Shown: positions 27,329 through 36,061 of the stretch, piece after piece
Position numbering within the stretch: the first letter of the stretch is position 1
Layout: the number at the start of each line of letters is the position of its first letter
Origin: Acaryochloris sp. IP29b_bin.137
Lineage (GTDB): Bacteria > Cyanobacteriota > Cyanobacteriia > Thermosynechococcales > Thermosynechococcaceae
NCBI RefSeq assembly: GCF_028285745.1
Contig: NZ_JANQOP010000099.1
Coordinates: 1 to 64,000 of the forward strand
Direction: 5' to 3'
Length of the DNA stretch: 64,000 bases
The notes under the pieces: model-generated
Seen by the model: the letters and a program-made list of their open reading frames with translations, nothing else
Told to the model about the DNA's origin: nothing
Databases searched by the model: none
Made by a program: the position numbers and the translations under genes

Positions 27329-28909
27329 ATGCAAAGCAATCCGTTCTCATGGGTTGATTTCCTAAGCGGTTCAAGGGCTAAATTAGCCTGGAGTTGGAGC
27401 ATGGCCCTTGCCTTGCTCATGCCACTGGAACCTGCACGCGCGGATAGCCCTCTAACATCAACTCAGTTAGCGGATGCCTATCAAGATTTACCCATTGTCC
27501 AACTGGCACGTCGCCAGAAAGTTGCGGAAGGCGAAATCTTAGCGTTTCTGATCGGTGATGCACCAACGGATCAAAAAGCTGCTGTCATTAATGCCTTGGG
27601 GTGGGATATTCAAGGCCAACGGAATGGATATCGATTTGTGGCGGGTTTGGCAGCCGCTCGCGGTTTGACCTTGCAGGAGATTCGTTTACAGCACTTGCGG
27701 TCTGTGGACCGTTTTGTCTTGGGGTATTTGCTGGCAATGGATGACTATTTCAAGCTATCCCCCTTATCCAAGACAGGGCATGAAGCCTTATGGCAAGCTA
27801 GCCCCCTCCAGTTGGTCAGTCAGGCAGCCTATGATTTACCCGATGATTTTACGGTTCACTTTGTGCGGTCGATGGTGCAGGGACAAAGAGAATTTGCGCG
27901 ATCTGGGTGCTCGATTTACCTAGAGCCTCAGGAAGTCTTGGCCCAGTTCCCGCTTCAACAGCGAAATATGCGATCGCAGGCGGTAGACCAAGCCATGCAG
28001 TATCTCAAGAATTATGAGTCCTACTGCCAACAGCCCGCTTTCGCTCACGCGCAACCGTCCACCAACCCTGAGCTGAACCAGATTTACAAAATCGCAATGT
28101 TTCAAAATCAAATTGTGACAGCGACCCAGGGGGGAATTGTTTTCTGGAATCCTCAAACACAGACGGCTACTGCAACGCGGGAAGAAAGACTCTGTACTTC
28201 CGTAACGGTATGGTCGGAGTCTTTATGGGTGGGATGTCGGCATCGCCTTTGGCGCTTTGATGGCAACCAGTGGAAACTCTATCGCTATGACCCCCAGTCG
28301 GTTGAAGGTGGCTTTCATCTCCTGAAAGGGCCTCAAGGGCAATTATTGGCCCGACACCGGGGGCAACTCTGGCAGTTTGATACCAACCGCGATCGCTTTG
28401 TCATTGCCGATACCGAGTTAGGTTCTGGACAAGGCTATGACCTCATTTATCGCCAGAATGGAGAACAATGGCGAATTGACTTTCTCAAAGGACTGGAGCG
28501 TAATCAGCAGCGGTTGGCTCTACGGTCTAAGGCTTATCCCGGCAGGGATCCTCGCTCTTTTTACGAAGATACCGATGGCCAGTTGTGGGTGGTGGATTTT
28601 AAAGATGGCTTTTTCCGCTACGATGATGACTCCCAAAAATTTAGGCCGGTCGGTGAGGTTACCCGTCAAGGATCTGCGATCGCAGCCAATCGAACCCATA
28701 CCTATTTTTTGCACTACACGTCAGGACTCTATATTCGTCGGCAAGGAGAGGCCCAGTCGGAATTTATTAACTTGTCGGAATTGCGCTATATGCGCGATCT
28801 TTCCATCGACCCAAAAGGCGATATTTGGGTAGCAGGTTGGAATCAGCTCATTCGGTTACGGAAACAAGGCAAAAACTGGCTCAAAGACGTTTATCGTTTG
28901 AATAGCTAG
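27329..28909 (+). CDS. Secreted protein with C-terminal beta-propeller-like repeats
   Basis: The 526-aa protein has a signal peptide (WSMALALLMPLEPARA about residues 24-39). The N-terminal 230 residues are helical and unrecognised. From about residue 245 there are repeated strands of the two-component-sensor propeller or WD-like type, for example WVGCRHRLWRFDGNQWKLY, DTDGQLWVVDFKDGFFRYD and DPKGDIWVAGWNQLIRL. It has no kinase or other output domain, so it is probably a periplasmic binding or scaffold protein. It lies directly upstream of the guanidine riboswitch, but about 165 bases separate them. Confidence 0.65.
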   Translation: MQSNPFSWVDFLSGSRAKLAWSWSMALALLMPLEPARADSPLTSTQLADAYQDLPIVQLARRQKVAEGEILAFLIGDAPTDQKAAVINALGWDIQGQRNGYRFVAGLAAARGLTLQEIRLQHLRSVDRFVLGYLLAMDDYFKLSPLSKTGHEALWQASPLQLVSQAAYDLPDDFTVHFVRSMVQGQREFARSGCSIYLEPQEVLAQFPLQQRNMRSQAVDQAMQYLKNYESYCQQPAFAHAQPSTNPELNQIYKIAMFQNQIVTATQGGIVFWNPQTQTATATREERLCTSVTVWSESLWVGCRHRLWRFDGNQWKLYRYDPQSVEGGFHLLKGPQGQLLARHRGQLWQFDTNRDRFVIADTELGSGQGYDLIYRQNGEQWRIDFLKGLERNQQRLALRSKAYPGRDPRSFYEDTDGQLWVVDFKDGFFRYDDDSQKFRPVGEVTRQGSAIAANRTHTYFLHYTSGLYIRRQGEAQSEFINLSELRYMRDLSIDPKGDIWVAGWNQLIRLRKQGKNWLKDVYRLNS

Positions 28910-29076
28910 TTCTTAAACTCTTTTTAAGCGGGGTTAATTCTTACCTACTGAGTGTGGCGCTTTTCGGACCTCAATTTTTTGTATCTACCAATACAACAGG
29001 GAATAGGTCAGCTTGATATCTCTAGTACAGACAGTTGATTCAATCTTAGTAATAATTCTTTAAAAAACGCTTGTTT

Positions 29077-29202
29077 CTAGGGTTCCGATTTAAGCTTTAT
29101 CTCAGCTTAAATGCCTGGTCCGAGAGAAACAGCTAGTTGCCCTCCTCACTTGCTTTATACGAATGGGTAGCTAGTGACACGGAGGGACAAAAGCCCGGGA
29201 GA
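29077..29202 (+). promoter_or_regulatory. Guanidine-I (ykkC) riboswitch aptamer
   Basis: The conserved ykkC elements occur in order: CTAGGGTTCCG at 29077-29087; a hairpin made by ATTTAAGC and GCTTAAAT; CTGGTCCGAGAGAAAC at 29115-29130; and ACACGGAGGGACAAAAGC running into CCCGGGAGA, ending at 29202. This is the guanidine-I class, which binds guanidinium. It lies about 150 bases upstream of a guanidine hydrolase gene, which fits its ligand. The remainder of the 445-base gap (28910-29354) shows no gene. Confidence 0.92.
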
Positions 29203-29255
29203 ACCAACATTAATGTCACGTGCGTTAATGTTTGTCTCCGCGGGTTTTGTGTTTT
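29194..29255 (+). terminator. Riboswitch-controlled terminator (expression platform)
   Basis: CCCGGGAGA (29194-29202), which is also the 3' end of the aptamer, pairs with TCTCCGCGGG (29235-29244) with one bulged G. An inner stem ACATTAA/TTAATGT (29207-29213 with 29225-29231) extends it, and TTTTGTGTTTT follows. Because the 5' arm is shared, ligand-bound aptamer should prevent the terminator and switch the operon on. Confidence 0.85.
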
Positions 29256-29354
29256 AAATGGATAATGCTCATCTTCCTCTAAAATGACGAAGAAGAAACA
29301 TGACGAATTAAGAAATTAGCTTGACGAAGTAAAAAATCTCAATTTCTTGGAATT

Positions 29355-30551
29355 ATGGCTGAAAATTCGACCTTTGGTCCTCCCAATTCCAATCCCGACT
29401 TTTCTTCCACTGAGGCCAACCGTGCATTAGACAAAGAAGCGCAGTTGCCTCTCACTGGTTGGCAACAAGAGGTCGATCGAGGATTAGAGCTGGGTTTAGA
29501 AGCGGCGGCTAGCATTCGCGATCGCAGCATCCCCACCTTCTCACGAGGAGAATTGCCCCACTATGCTGGCATCAACACCTTCCTCAAAGCCCCTTACCTA
29601 GAAGATGTTCGTAAAGTCGGTGAATACGATATTGCCATTGTGGGCGTTCCCCATGACTCTGGCACCACTTACCGTCCCGGCACGCGCTTTGGCCCCCAAG
29701 GTATTCGGCGAATTTCAGCTCTATATACCCCCTACAATTTTGAAATGGGGATTGATCTACGGGAACAGATCACTCTCTGTGATGTAGGAGATATCTTCAC
29801 CATCCCCGCCAACAACGAAAAATCCTTTGATCAAATTTCTAAAGGGGTGGCCCATATCTTCAGTTCTGGAGCCTTTCCCATCATCTTAGGGGGCGATCAC
29901 TCCATTGGTTTCCCTACGGTGCGAGGGGTCTGCCGCCATTTAGGCGAGAAGAAAGTCGGTATCATCCACTTCGATCGCCATGTGGATACCCAAGAAACGG
30001 ACCTCGACGAGCGCATGCATACCTGCCCTTGGTTTCATGCCACCAATATGACCAATGCCCCCGCCAAAAACCTTGTGCAGCTTGGCATTGGTGGTTGGCA
30101 AGTGCCCCGACAAGGGGTCAAGGTCTGTCGAGAGCGAGCCACCAATATCCTCACGGTCACCGATATCACCGAGATAGGTTTAGATGCAGCGGTTGATTTT
30201 GCTTTGGAGCATGCCCTAGATGGCACGGACTGTGTTTATATCAGCTTTGATATTGACTGTATTGATGCCGGATTTGTCCCTGGTACGGGCTGGCCGGAAC
30301 CCGGTGGTCTGCTGCCGCGAGAAGCCCTCTATATGCTGGGCAAGATCATCCGGAAGGCCCCCGTCTGCGGTCTAGAAATTGTCGAAGTGTCACCCCCCTA
30401 CGACATTAGCGATATGACATCGCTGATGGCTACTCGGGTCATTTGCGATGCCATGGCCCATCTGGTGATTTCTGGTCAGCTCCCCCGCCAAAAGATGCCA
30501 GAATACATCCATCCTGAAGCCAATATGGACGTCGGGTCTGAGTGGGTTTAG
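29355..30551 (+). CDS. gdmH: Ni-dependent guanidine hydrolase
   Basis: The 398-aa ureohydrolase-fold enzyme is expected to convert guanidine and water to urea and ammonia. Metal-site motifs: GGDHS (179-183), HFDRHVD (205-211) and SFDIDCID (297-304), giving His182, Asp207, His209, Asp211, Asp299 and Asp301. Ordinary arginases and agmatinases read HFDAHxD and DIDxxDP; here Arg replaces Ala and an Ala follows the DCID segment. These changes, an N-terminal extension of about 70 residues, the guanidine riboswitch upstream and hypA/hypB downstream all match cyanobacterial GdmH (Synechocystis Sll1077), a nickel enzyme formerly annotated as agmatinase. Agmatinase (speB) is the alternative but less likely. 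Confidence 0.92.
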   Translation: MAENSTFGPPNSNPDFSSTEANRALDKEAQLPLTGWQQEVDRGLELGLEAAASIRDRSIPTFSRGELPHYAGINTFLKAPYLEDVRKVGEYDIAIVGVPHDSGTTYRPGTRFGPQGIRRISALYTPYNFEMGIDLREQITLCDVGDIFTIPANNEKSFDQISKGVAHIFSSGAFPIILGGDHSIGFPTVRGVCRHLGEKKVGIIHFDRHVDTQETDLDERMHTCPWFHATNMTNAPAKNLVQLGIGGWQVPRQGVKVCRERATNILTVTDITEIGLDAAVDFALEHALDGTDCVYISFDIDCIDAGFVPGTGWPEPGGLLPREALYMLGKIIRKAPVCGLEIVEVSPPYDISDMTSLMATRVICDAMAHLVISGQLPRQKMPEYIHPEANMDVGSEWV

Positions 30552-30554
30552 GCC

Positions 30555-30935
30555 ATGCATGAAACCGATATGACCAAGGCCCTAATCATGACAGTCCAGG
30601 ACTGGTATGATTCCCAGCCGGAAGATCCTCAAATTACCAAAATTCATTTGGTGGTGGGTCGGTTTACCTGTGTCGAACCCGTTAGCTTACAGTTTGCCTA
30701 CGAAGTTCAAACCCGTGACACCTTCCTAGCAGGGACGGAGCTGGTGATTCGGGAGACCCCTTTAATCGCCTTTTGTCATCCCTGCCAGCAGGAGTATTCC
30801 CCTGAAATGGGCTTGCGGTATGCCTGTCCCAATTGTGGAACCCCGATGGAAGACATCCGCTCCGGTCGCGAACTCAAGATTGACCATATCGAATACTGTT
30901 CTGATTCAGCTCAAGCTTATGCATCAAACTGTTGA
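30555..30935 (+). CDS. hypA: HypA nickel metallochaperone
   Basis: The 126-aa protein begins MHE, whose His2 and Glu3 bind Ni(II) in HypA. It carries a zinc-binding loop with C74-x2-C77 and C91-x2-C94. The start follows the gdmH stop after three bases, so the genes are translationally linked. In this setting HypA should deliver nickel to GdmH instead of, or besides, a hydrogenase; no hydrogenase genes are in the window. The role in GdmH activation is known for the Synechocystis homologue. Confidence 0.93.
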   Translation: MHETDMTKALIMTVQDWYDSQPEDPQITKIHLVVGRFTCVEPVSLQFAYEVQTRDTFLAGTELVIRETPLIAFCHPCQQEYSPEMGLRYACPNCGTPMEDIRSGRELKIDHIEYCSDSAQAYASNC

Positions 30936-31617
30936 CGCTGCCCTTGGCATTAACCTCTTACATGCCAATCAAGAAGGGGCCGATCATAACCAAGCTCACT
31001 TTAACGAATGGGGTGTGACCTGCTTTAACGTCATGAGCAGTCCCGGTGCTGGCAAAACCGTGTTGTTAGAGAAAACCCTGGCGGCCCTAAGTCCTGAGCT
31101 GAAGCTCGCCGTGATTGAAGGCGATATGACCACTGAACTGGATGCCGATCGCTTACGGGCCTATGGAGTCCCAGTAGTAGCGATTAATACGGGGCGGTCC
31201 TGCCATCTCGACGCCAAGATGGTCGCGGGCGGTATTCACCAATTAGAACATTGCACCAATCCAAGGGAGCTGGATTTAGTGCTGGTTGAAAATGTCGGAA
31301 ATCTGGTCTGTCCGGCAGAGTTTGAAGTAGGAGAACATGCCAAAGTAGCCCTACTCAGTGTGACAGAGGGGGAAGATAAACCATTGAAATATCCAGTGAT
31401 GTTTCAAGCAGCCGATTGTCTGTTAGTGACCAAGATAGACTTAGTTCCCTATCTGAATATTGACATTGAGCAGATCATTCAAAATGTTCGTCAGCTCAAT
31501 CCCCAGGCCACGATTTTGCCAGTGTCTGCACAAACAGGGACGGGGCTAACTGAATGGTTTGAGTGGGTGCGTCAGCAGGTTGCCCAACCCAAGCGGACTG
31601 CTGTCGGTCGTCACTAA
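30919..31617 (+). CDS. hypB: HypB nickel-insertion GTPase
   Basis: The protein is about 232 aa from the ATG at 30919, overlapping hypA by 17 bases. An open frame extends upstream to 30820 but would overlap hypA much more and adds non-family sequence. G-domain motifs: P-loop SSPGAGKT (40-47), [13 protein letters not shown], the metal-site RSCHLDA and [19 protein letters not shown] and the TKIDL base-recognition motif. It lacks the N-terminal His-rich nickel store and CxxCGC motif seen in some HypB proteins. It should power nickel transfer to GdmH. Confidence 0.92.
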   Translation: MHQTVDAALGINLLHANQEGADHNQAHFNEWGVTCFNVMSSPGAGKTVLLEKTLAALSPELKLAVIEGDMTTELDADRLRAYGVPVVAINTGRSCHLDAKMVAGGIHQLEHCTNPRELDLVLVENVGNLVCPAEFEVGEHAKVALLSVTEGEDKPLKYPVMFQAADCLLVTKIDLVPYLNIDIEQIIQNVRQLNPQATILPVSAQTGTGLTEWFEWVRQQVAQPKRTAVGRH

Positions 31618-31650
31618 TTGTTTGTGTTCGTTTGCAGGTGAAAGACTTCT

Positions 31651-32664
31651 ATGAAAAGACGAAATTTTCTATCCTTGTGTTTGGTATTTTTGTGCAGTTT
31701 ACTGCTAACGGTCAGTTGCAGCTCGTCGCCTGATGCCTCGTCTGATTCTGAGCCAGTGGTGATTGGTTATAGTAACTGGGCTGGCTGGTGGCCCTGGGCC
31801 ATTGCCGAGCAAGAAGGGCTATTTGAAAAAAATAAAGCCAATGTCAAGCTCAAGTGGTTTGATAATTACACGACATCCATGGAAGCACTGGCAGCCGGAC
31901 AACTCGATGGCAATTGCCAGACCCTCAACGATACGATTTCCTTTGCGGGTAGCGCGACCAAAGGGGAGGTTGCAGTCTTGGTCAACGACAACTCTGCGGG
32001 AAATGACAAGATTATTGTTGCTGCCGAGATTAACAGCATTCAAGACTTAAAGGGCAAGAAAGTCGCCGTTGAAGAAGGGGTGGTAGATGACTTTTTATTG
32101 ACCTTGGCCCTAGAAGAAAATGGCATGAAGCGAGACGATGTTGAAATCGTCGGCTTGGAAACGGGTAAAGCGGTGACTGCTTTTGTCGCCGGTAAAGCCG
32201 ATGCCGTGGGGGCCTTTCCTCCCTTTTGGGCGACGGCCTTACAGCGAGAAGGTAGTAAAGAGCTGATTTCATCCAAGGCATTTCCCGGTGCCATTCCTGA
32301 CTTGCTGGTGGTGACGCAAGATTTAGTAGATAACCGTCCTGATCAAGTGCAAGCGCTTGTAGATACTTGGTTTGATATCTTGGATTTTATGGAAAAAAAT
32401 CCGCAAAAGTCAGATGAAATTATGGCCAAGCGGGCAGACATTTCTCTTGAAGAAATGAAGCAATTCAAAGAAGGGACTCGCTTCTTCACCCTTGAAGATA
32501 ATCTTGAAGCGTTCTCGGACGGTGAAGATATGAAGCATATGCCCTTTGCGGCTAAGCGGATGGCTAAATTTATGGTTGATGTGGGCTTCATAGAAGAAGC
32601 ACCCGATTTGACCCAAATCCTTGATGATCAATTTGTGAAGGCTTACAAAGCGAAGCAGGCTTAA
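31651..32664 (+). CDS. NitT/TauT-type ABC transporter substrate-binding lipoprotein
   Basis: The 337-aa protein has a lipobox LLLTVSC with the modified Cys at about residue 23, followed by a Ser-rich linker. The binding domain starts VVIGYSNWAGWWPWAIAEQ and includes KGKKVAVEEGVVDDFLL, typical of SsuA/TauA/NitT binding proteins. It lies 33 bases after hypB in the guanidine operon. The equivalent genes follow the gdmH region in Synechocystis, so guanidine (or a guanidino compound) is the likely ligand. Confidence 0.88.
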   Translation: MKRRNFLSLCLVFLCSLLLTVSCSSSPDASSDSEPVVIGYSNWAGWWPWAIAEQEGLFEKNKANVKLKWFDNYTTSMEALAAGQLDGNCQTLNDTISFAGSATKGEVAVLVNDNSAGNDKIIVAAEINSIQDLKGKKVAVEEGVVDDFLLTLALEENGMKRDDVEIVGLETGKAVTAFVAGKADAVGAFPPFWATALQREGSKELISSKAFPGAIPDLLVVTQDLVDNRPDQVQALVDTWFDILDFMEKNPQKSDEIMAKRADISLEEMKQFKEGTRFFTLEDNLEAFSDGEDMKHMPFAAKRMAKFMVDVGFIEEAPDLTQILDDQFVKAYKAKQA

Positions 32665-32731
32665 TGCCCAATGTTTTTGGAGCTAGCCAGTTCCAAAGAC
32701 GTCAGGATTCTCAACCTCACCCACAGCGGTT

Positions 32732-33577
32732 ATGACCTCAGACTTTTCTGCGTCCACTGCAAAAACTCGTCCTCAGCCGGGTGGATTAAAACCCACTATT
32801 TTTTGGCGGATTGCTGAAGAGATTCCTGCAAATTTGAAGTGGACCTTAACTGTGGTCTCAATTGCAGCTCCCTTAGGGCTTTGGTGGGGATTATCGAGTT
32901 CAGGGGTTGTTAATCCCAAGTTTTTACCGTCCCCTATCACCGTGGGTCAAGCTTTGATTGACCTCCAGACCAATGGCTATCTGATACAAGATACGCTGAT
33001 GAGCTGTTTTCGGGTTGGGGTTGGCTTTATGCTGGCTGCTCTTATCTCTGCACCCATCGGTGTGGCCATGGGGACATTTACCAGTATTCGGTCTTTATTT
33101 GAGCCGATTATTGGTATTGTTCGCTATATGCCTGCGCCCGCGTTTATCCCCCTGCTATTGATCTATTTAGGTGTAGAAGAACTCCCCAAAATTGCGCTGA
33201 TCTTTATCGGTACTGTGTTTTTCAATATCTTGATGATTATGGACGCAGTGAAGTTTATTCCGAAAGAGTTATTGGAAACGACCTATACCTTGGGAGGAAA
33301 ACGCCATCAGGTTTTGTTTCAAGTGATTACTCCCTATGTGATCCCCAATATTTTGGATGCTTTCCGAGTAAACATGGCAGCCTCTTGGAATTTAGTCGTG
33401 GTGGCTGAGTTGATTGCAGCGGACGAAGGCTTAGGCAAACGCATTGAATTGGCTGAAAAATTCTTTAGGACCGACGATATTTTCGCTTGTCTGATCGTGC
33501 TGGGGCTGATTGGGTTTAGTCTAGATTTGTTCTTTCGCTGGCTGCTCCGTTTTTCCTGTCCCTGGGCTATAGACTAA
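32732..33577 (+). CDS. ABC transporter permease (NitT/TauT family)
   Basis: The 281-aa inner-membrane permease has about six helices. Characteristic segments are FLPSPITVGQALIDL, the first periplasmic loop of the SsuC/TauC family, and the EAA loop around KELLETTYTLGGKRHQVLFQ, which contacts the ATPase. The final helices include ACLIVLGLIGFSLDLFFRW. The gene follows the binding-protein gene by about 67 bases and precedes the ATPase gene by nine. Substrate inferred as guanidine from the operon. Confidence 0.9.
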   Translation: MTSDFSASTAKTRPQPGGLKPTIFWRIAEEIPANLKWTLTVVSIAAPLGLWWGLSSSGVVNPKFLPSPITVGQALIDLQTNGYLIQDTLMSCFRVGVGFMLAALISAPIGVAMGTFTSIRSLFEPIIGIVRYMPAPAFIPLLLIYLGVEELPKIALIFIGTVFFNILMIMDAVKFIPKELLETTYTLGGKRHQVLFQVITPYVIPNILDAFRVNMAASWNLVVVAELIAADEGLGKRIELAEKFFRTDDIFACLIVLGLIGFSLDLFFRWLLRFSCPWAID

Positions 33578-33586
33578 CCGATCACC

Positions 33587-34363
33587 ATGCATCTAGAAGT
33601 TTCCCATTTGTATAAGCATTTCTCGACCCGTCAGGGAAAGCTGCTTGTGCTTAAAGACATTAATTTACATGTGGAGACGGGCCAGTTTGTCTGTGCAGTG
33701 GGAGCATCGGGGTCTGGCAAAACTACCCTTCTCCGCATGGTGGCAGGGTTAGACATGCCCACCTCTGGAAAAATCACGGTCGATGGTCAGCCGGTGATCG
33801 GTCCAGGTGCTGATCGTGGCATGGTATTTCAAAGCTACACCCTCTATCCCTGGCTGACTGTCGCCAAGAACGTGGGATTTGGACTCAAACTCCAGGGCGT
33901 TGCCCAATCACTGCGCGCTAAACGGGTGGCCGAGTATCTTGACGTGGTGGGTCTGTCTCAGTTTGCTGATGCTTACCCGCGTGAATTGTCAGGCGGGATG
34001 AAACAGCGGGTTGCCATTGCTCGGGCACTAGCCTCACAACCTAAGGTGTTACTGATGGACGAGCCGTTTGGGGCTTTGGATGTGCAAACCAAAGAAACGA
34101 TGCAGCAATTTTTACTCGATTTGTGGCGACGAACGGGCACTAGCATTTTAATGATTACCCATGACGTGGAAGAGGCTATTTTTCTATCGCAGCGTATTTA
34201 TGTCCTCACTGCTCGCCCGGGTTCTGTTCAACGAGAGATGTTGATTGACCTGCCTGCAGAACGGACTTACACGATCAAGCGTCAGTCGCTCTTTCAGGAC
34301 TATCGAGATGAAATTATGGATCTATTGCGAGAAAAGCCAGAACTCAAGTCAGTGCTCGATTGA
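33587..34363 (+). CDS. ABC transporter ATP-binding protein (NitT/TauT family)
   Basis: The 258-aa ATPase shows all motifs: Walker A GASGSGKTT (39-47), Q-loop VFQSYTLYPWLTV, signature LSGGMKQR (134-141), Walker B VLLMDEP (154-160) and the switch His in MITHDVEEAIFL. The order and length match SsuB/TauB-type proteins. It is the last gene of the guanidine operon and ends seven bases before the convergent hypothetical gene, leaving little space for a separate terminator. Confidence 0.93.
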   Translation: MHLEVSHLYKHFSTRQGKLLVLKDINLHVETGQFVCAVGASGSGKTTLLRMVAGLDMPTSGKITVDGQPVIGPGADRGMVFQSYTLYPWLTVAKNVGFGLKLQGVAQSLRAKRVAEYLDVVGLSQFADAYPRELSGGMKQRVAIARALASQPKVLLMDEPFGALDVQTKETMQQFLLDLWRRTGTSILMITHDVEEAIFLSQRIYVLTARPGSVQREMLIDLPAERTYTIKRQSLFQDYRDEIMDLLREKPELKSVLD

Positions 34364-34370
34364 CGTTCAG

Positions 34371-34856
34371 CTATCCAGGTTGCCGTTCCAAAGTGGCTTC
34401 CATGGTATTGAGCAGATAGTGATCACTCATCATGCCGCTGGATAGACGATAGATATTATCCGCAATCCGATGAATCGTTTCAAAACCGCTGCGGCGATCG
34501 CGATCGCCCAACACCCAAAACCGCTGCACAATGGATTCAGGTCCGATCCAGCCTTCTCCTTCAACTTGGCCTAACTGGCTGTGTTTTAAGACGTAAGTAT
34601 ACCGTTGGTCGTTATTCCCTAAGCGTCCGCGAGACTGCATGATAATTTCTGATTTACCTTGACGTGCCAAGACAGACTCTTCAGGGAACAACAGCTTGGT
34701 CGCCATCGTAAACCAGCTGTCACAGTTCCATGCCACTAGGGTCCGGCCATGCACGGTAACAGGGTCTTGGTTTCGTTCCATCCAAGTCCCTTTAAAAGTC
34801 CAACGGCCCGCATCTAACAGAAAAGTGTGTGGCACAGTGCCTCGATTCTCTGGCAT
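34371..34856 (-). CDS. Conserved hypothetical protein, lipocalin-like pattern
   Basis: The 161-aa protein has no signal peptide and is rich in beta strands: HTFLLDAGRWTFKGTWMER, RTLVAWNCDSWFTMATKL, YTYVLKHSQLGQVEGEGWIG and RFWVLGDRDRRSGFETIHR. The alternating pattern suggests a small beta-barrel, but I recognise no family. It is convergent with the guanidine operon, and is probably monocistronic. Confidence 0.65.
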   Translation of the reverse strand: MPENRGTVPHTFLLDAGRWTFKGTWMERNQDPVTVHGRTLVAWNCDSWFTMATKLLFPEESVLARQGKSEIIMQSRGRLGNNDQRYTYVLKHSQLGQVEGEGWIGPESIVQRFWVLGDRDRRSGFETIHRIADNIYRLSSGMMSDHYLLNTMEATLERQPG

Positions 34857-34919
34857 CTTGTTTAATGTAGGTAAGTCTTTGTCCTTCCCTTAAGATGCCC
34901 ATTGGGTTAATTGACTGGA

Positions 34920-36059
34920 TCAAGCACAGTGTAATTCTCCTAGAAGAACAGGGCCTTTGGCCCCGGTCACGGTAGGCACATTACCTGCAATTTCAAGCTG
35001 TCGCCAATAGGCTAATACTGCAAATGCGATCGCTTCTTTGGCATCAGAATTCAACCCTAAATCATCCGTCGTGAGCACGGTGCTATTGCCTAATCGTTGT
35101 TGCAAGCACCGCCGTAAATAACCATTGCGACTGCCACCCCCACAAAGGACCACCTGATCAGGAGGGTGGGGTAAAAACTGGTCATAGTTATAGACAATGG
35201 TGGCTGCCGTAAAGTCCGTCAGCGTCGCCAGCATATCGGCAGGACTGAGCTGATACGAATCCGCCGTTTGTAAACAAGTCTGTAAATAATCGGGACTAAA
35301 TAACTCCCGCCCTGTGGACTTAGGGGGTGGTGCTTGAAAGAAAGGATGCCGTAGCCATTCCTCAATCAAAGGCTGACAAGGATTTCCTTGAGCCGCCCAG
35401 GCTCCGTCGGCATCATAGGTCAGTTCTCCCTCAGAAAAGTGAGCAACGGCCAAATCTATCAAGACATTTCCCGGGCCTGTATCCCAGCCTTTAACGCCAA
35501 TCCCCAGTCGATTCGCATCGGTTAAAGGTGGCAAATAGGTGACATTGCCAATGCCGCCAATATTTTGCACACAGCGATAGAACTCGGGGTGACTGAGTAA
35601 GCAAATATCGAGTTTCGAGACCAGGGGAGCCCCCTGGCCCCCTAACGCCATATCGGCCACCCGAAAGTTACTGACGGTATGGACACCCGTTTGGTGGGCA
35701 ATCACAGCACCACGACCGAGTTGGAGAGTATAGCCCAAGTTCTCCTGCGGAGGCCGATGAAAAACAGTTTGACCGTGGGAGCCGATTAGATCGGCAGTTG
35801 CAGAACCATCCGTCTGAATCGACTGGGCAGCTTGGGCAAATTGAGTTGCGATCGCATCATCTAATTCCGCCAATTCCTCGATACTGAGCGGCTCTCCCCC
35901 ACAGACCGCCAGAATTTGATCTCGGATGGCATCGGGATAGGGATAGGTCTGAGATGCAATTAAATTGACCTGTAAATCCAGTTCTCGGCCAGCAATATCT
36001 ACAAGGGCCGCATCAATACCATCCACGGAGGTACCGCTCATCAAGCCAATTACGTGCAT
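34920..36059 (-). CDS. anmK: Anhydro-N-acetylmuramic acid kinase
   Basis: The 379-aa ASKHA-fold kinase phosphorylates and opens 1,6-anhydro-MurNAc to MurNAc-6-phosphate in cell-wall recycling. Seen: [19 protein letters not shown], the phosphate loop; [27 protein letters not shown]; and [13 protein letters not shown], all AnmK signatures; and [15 protein letters not shown] near the C-terminus. Length matches the family. It starts three bases after the kinase gene ends, so both probably share a transcript. mltA, which makes the anhydro sugar, is in this window. Confidence 0.95.
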   Translation of the reverse strand: MHVIGLMSGTSVDGIDAALVDIAGRELDLQVNLIASQTYPYPDAIRDQILAVCGGEPLSIEELAELDDAIATQFAQAAQSIQTDGSATADLIGSHGQTVFHRPPQENLGYTLQLGRGAVIAHQTGVHTVSNFRVADMALGGQGAPLVSKLDICLLSHPEFYRCVQNIGGIGNVTYLPPLTDANRLGIGVKGWDTGPGNVLIDLAVAHFSEGELTYDADGAWAAQGNPCQPLIEEWLRHPFFQAPPPKSTGRELFSPDYLQTCLQTADSYQLSPADMLATLTDFTAATIVYNYDQFLPHPPDQVVLCGGGSRNGYLRRCLQQRLGNSTVLTTDDLGLNSDAKEAIAFAVLAYWRQLEIAGNVPTVTGAKGPVLLGELHCA

Positions 36060-36061
36060 GG

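Noticed and set aside
29355-30551. Annotation of the ureohydrolase as agmatinase (speB)
   Set aside because: HFDRHVD replaces HFDAHxD, there is an N-terminal extension, and a guanidine riboswitch precedes and hypA/hypB follow it. All favour guanidine hydrolase.
30555-31617. hypA/hypB as part of a hydrogenase maturation locus
   Set aside because: No hydrogenase or other hyp genes are in the window, and the pair is embedded in the guanidine operon.
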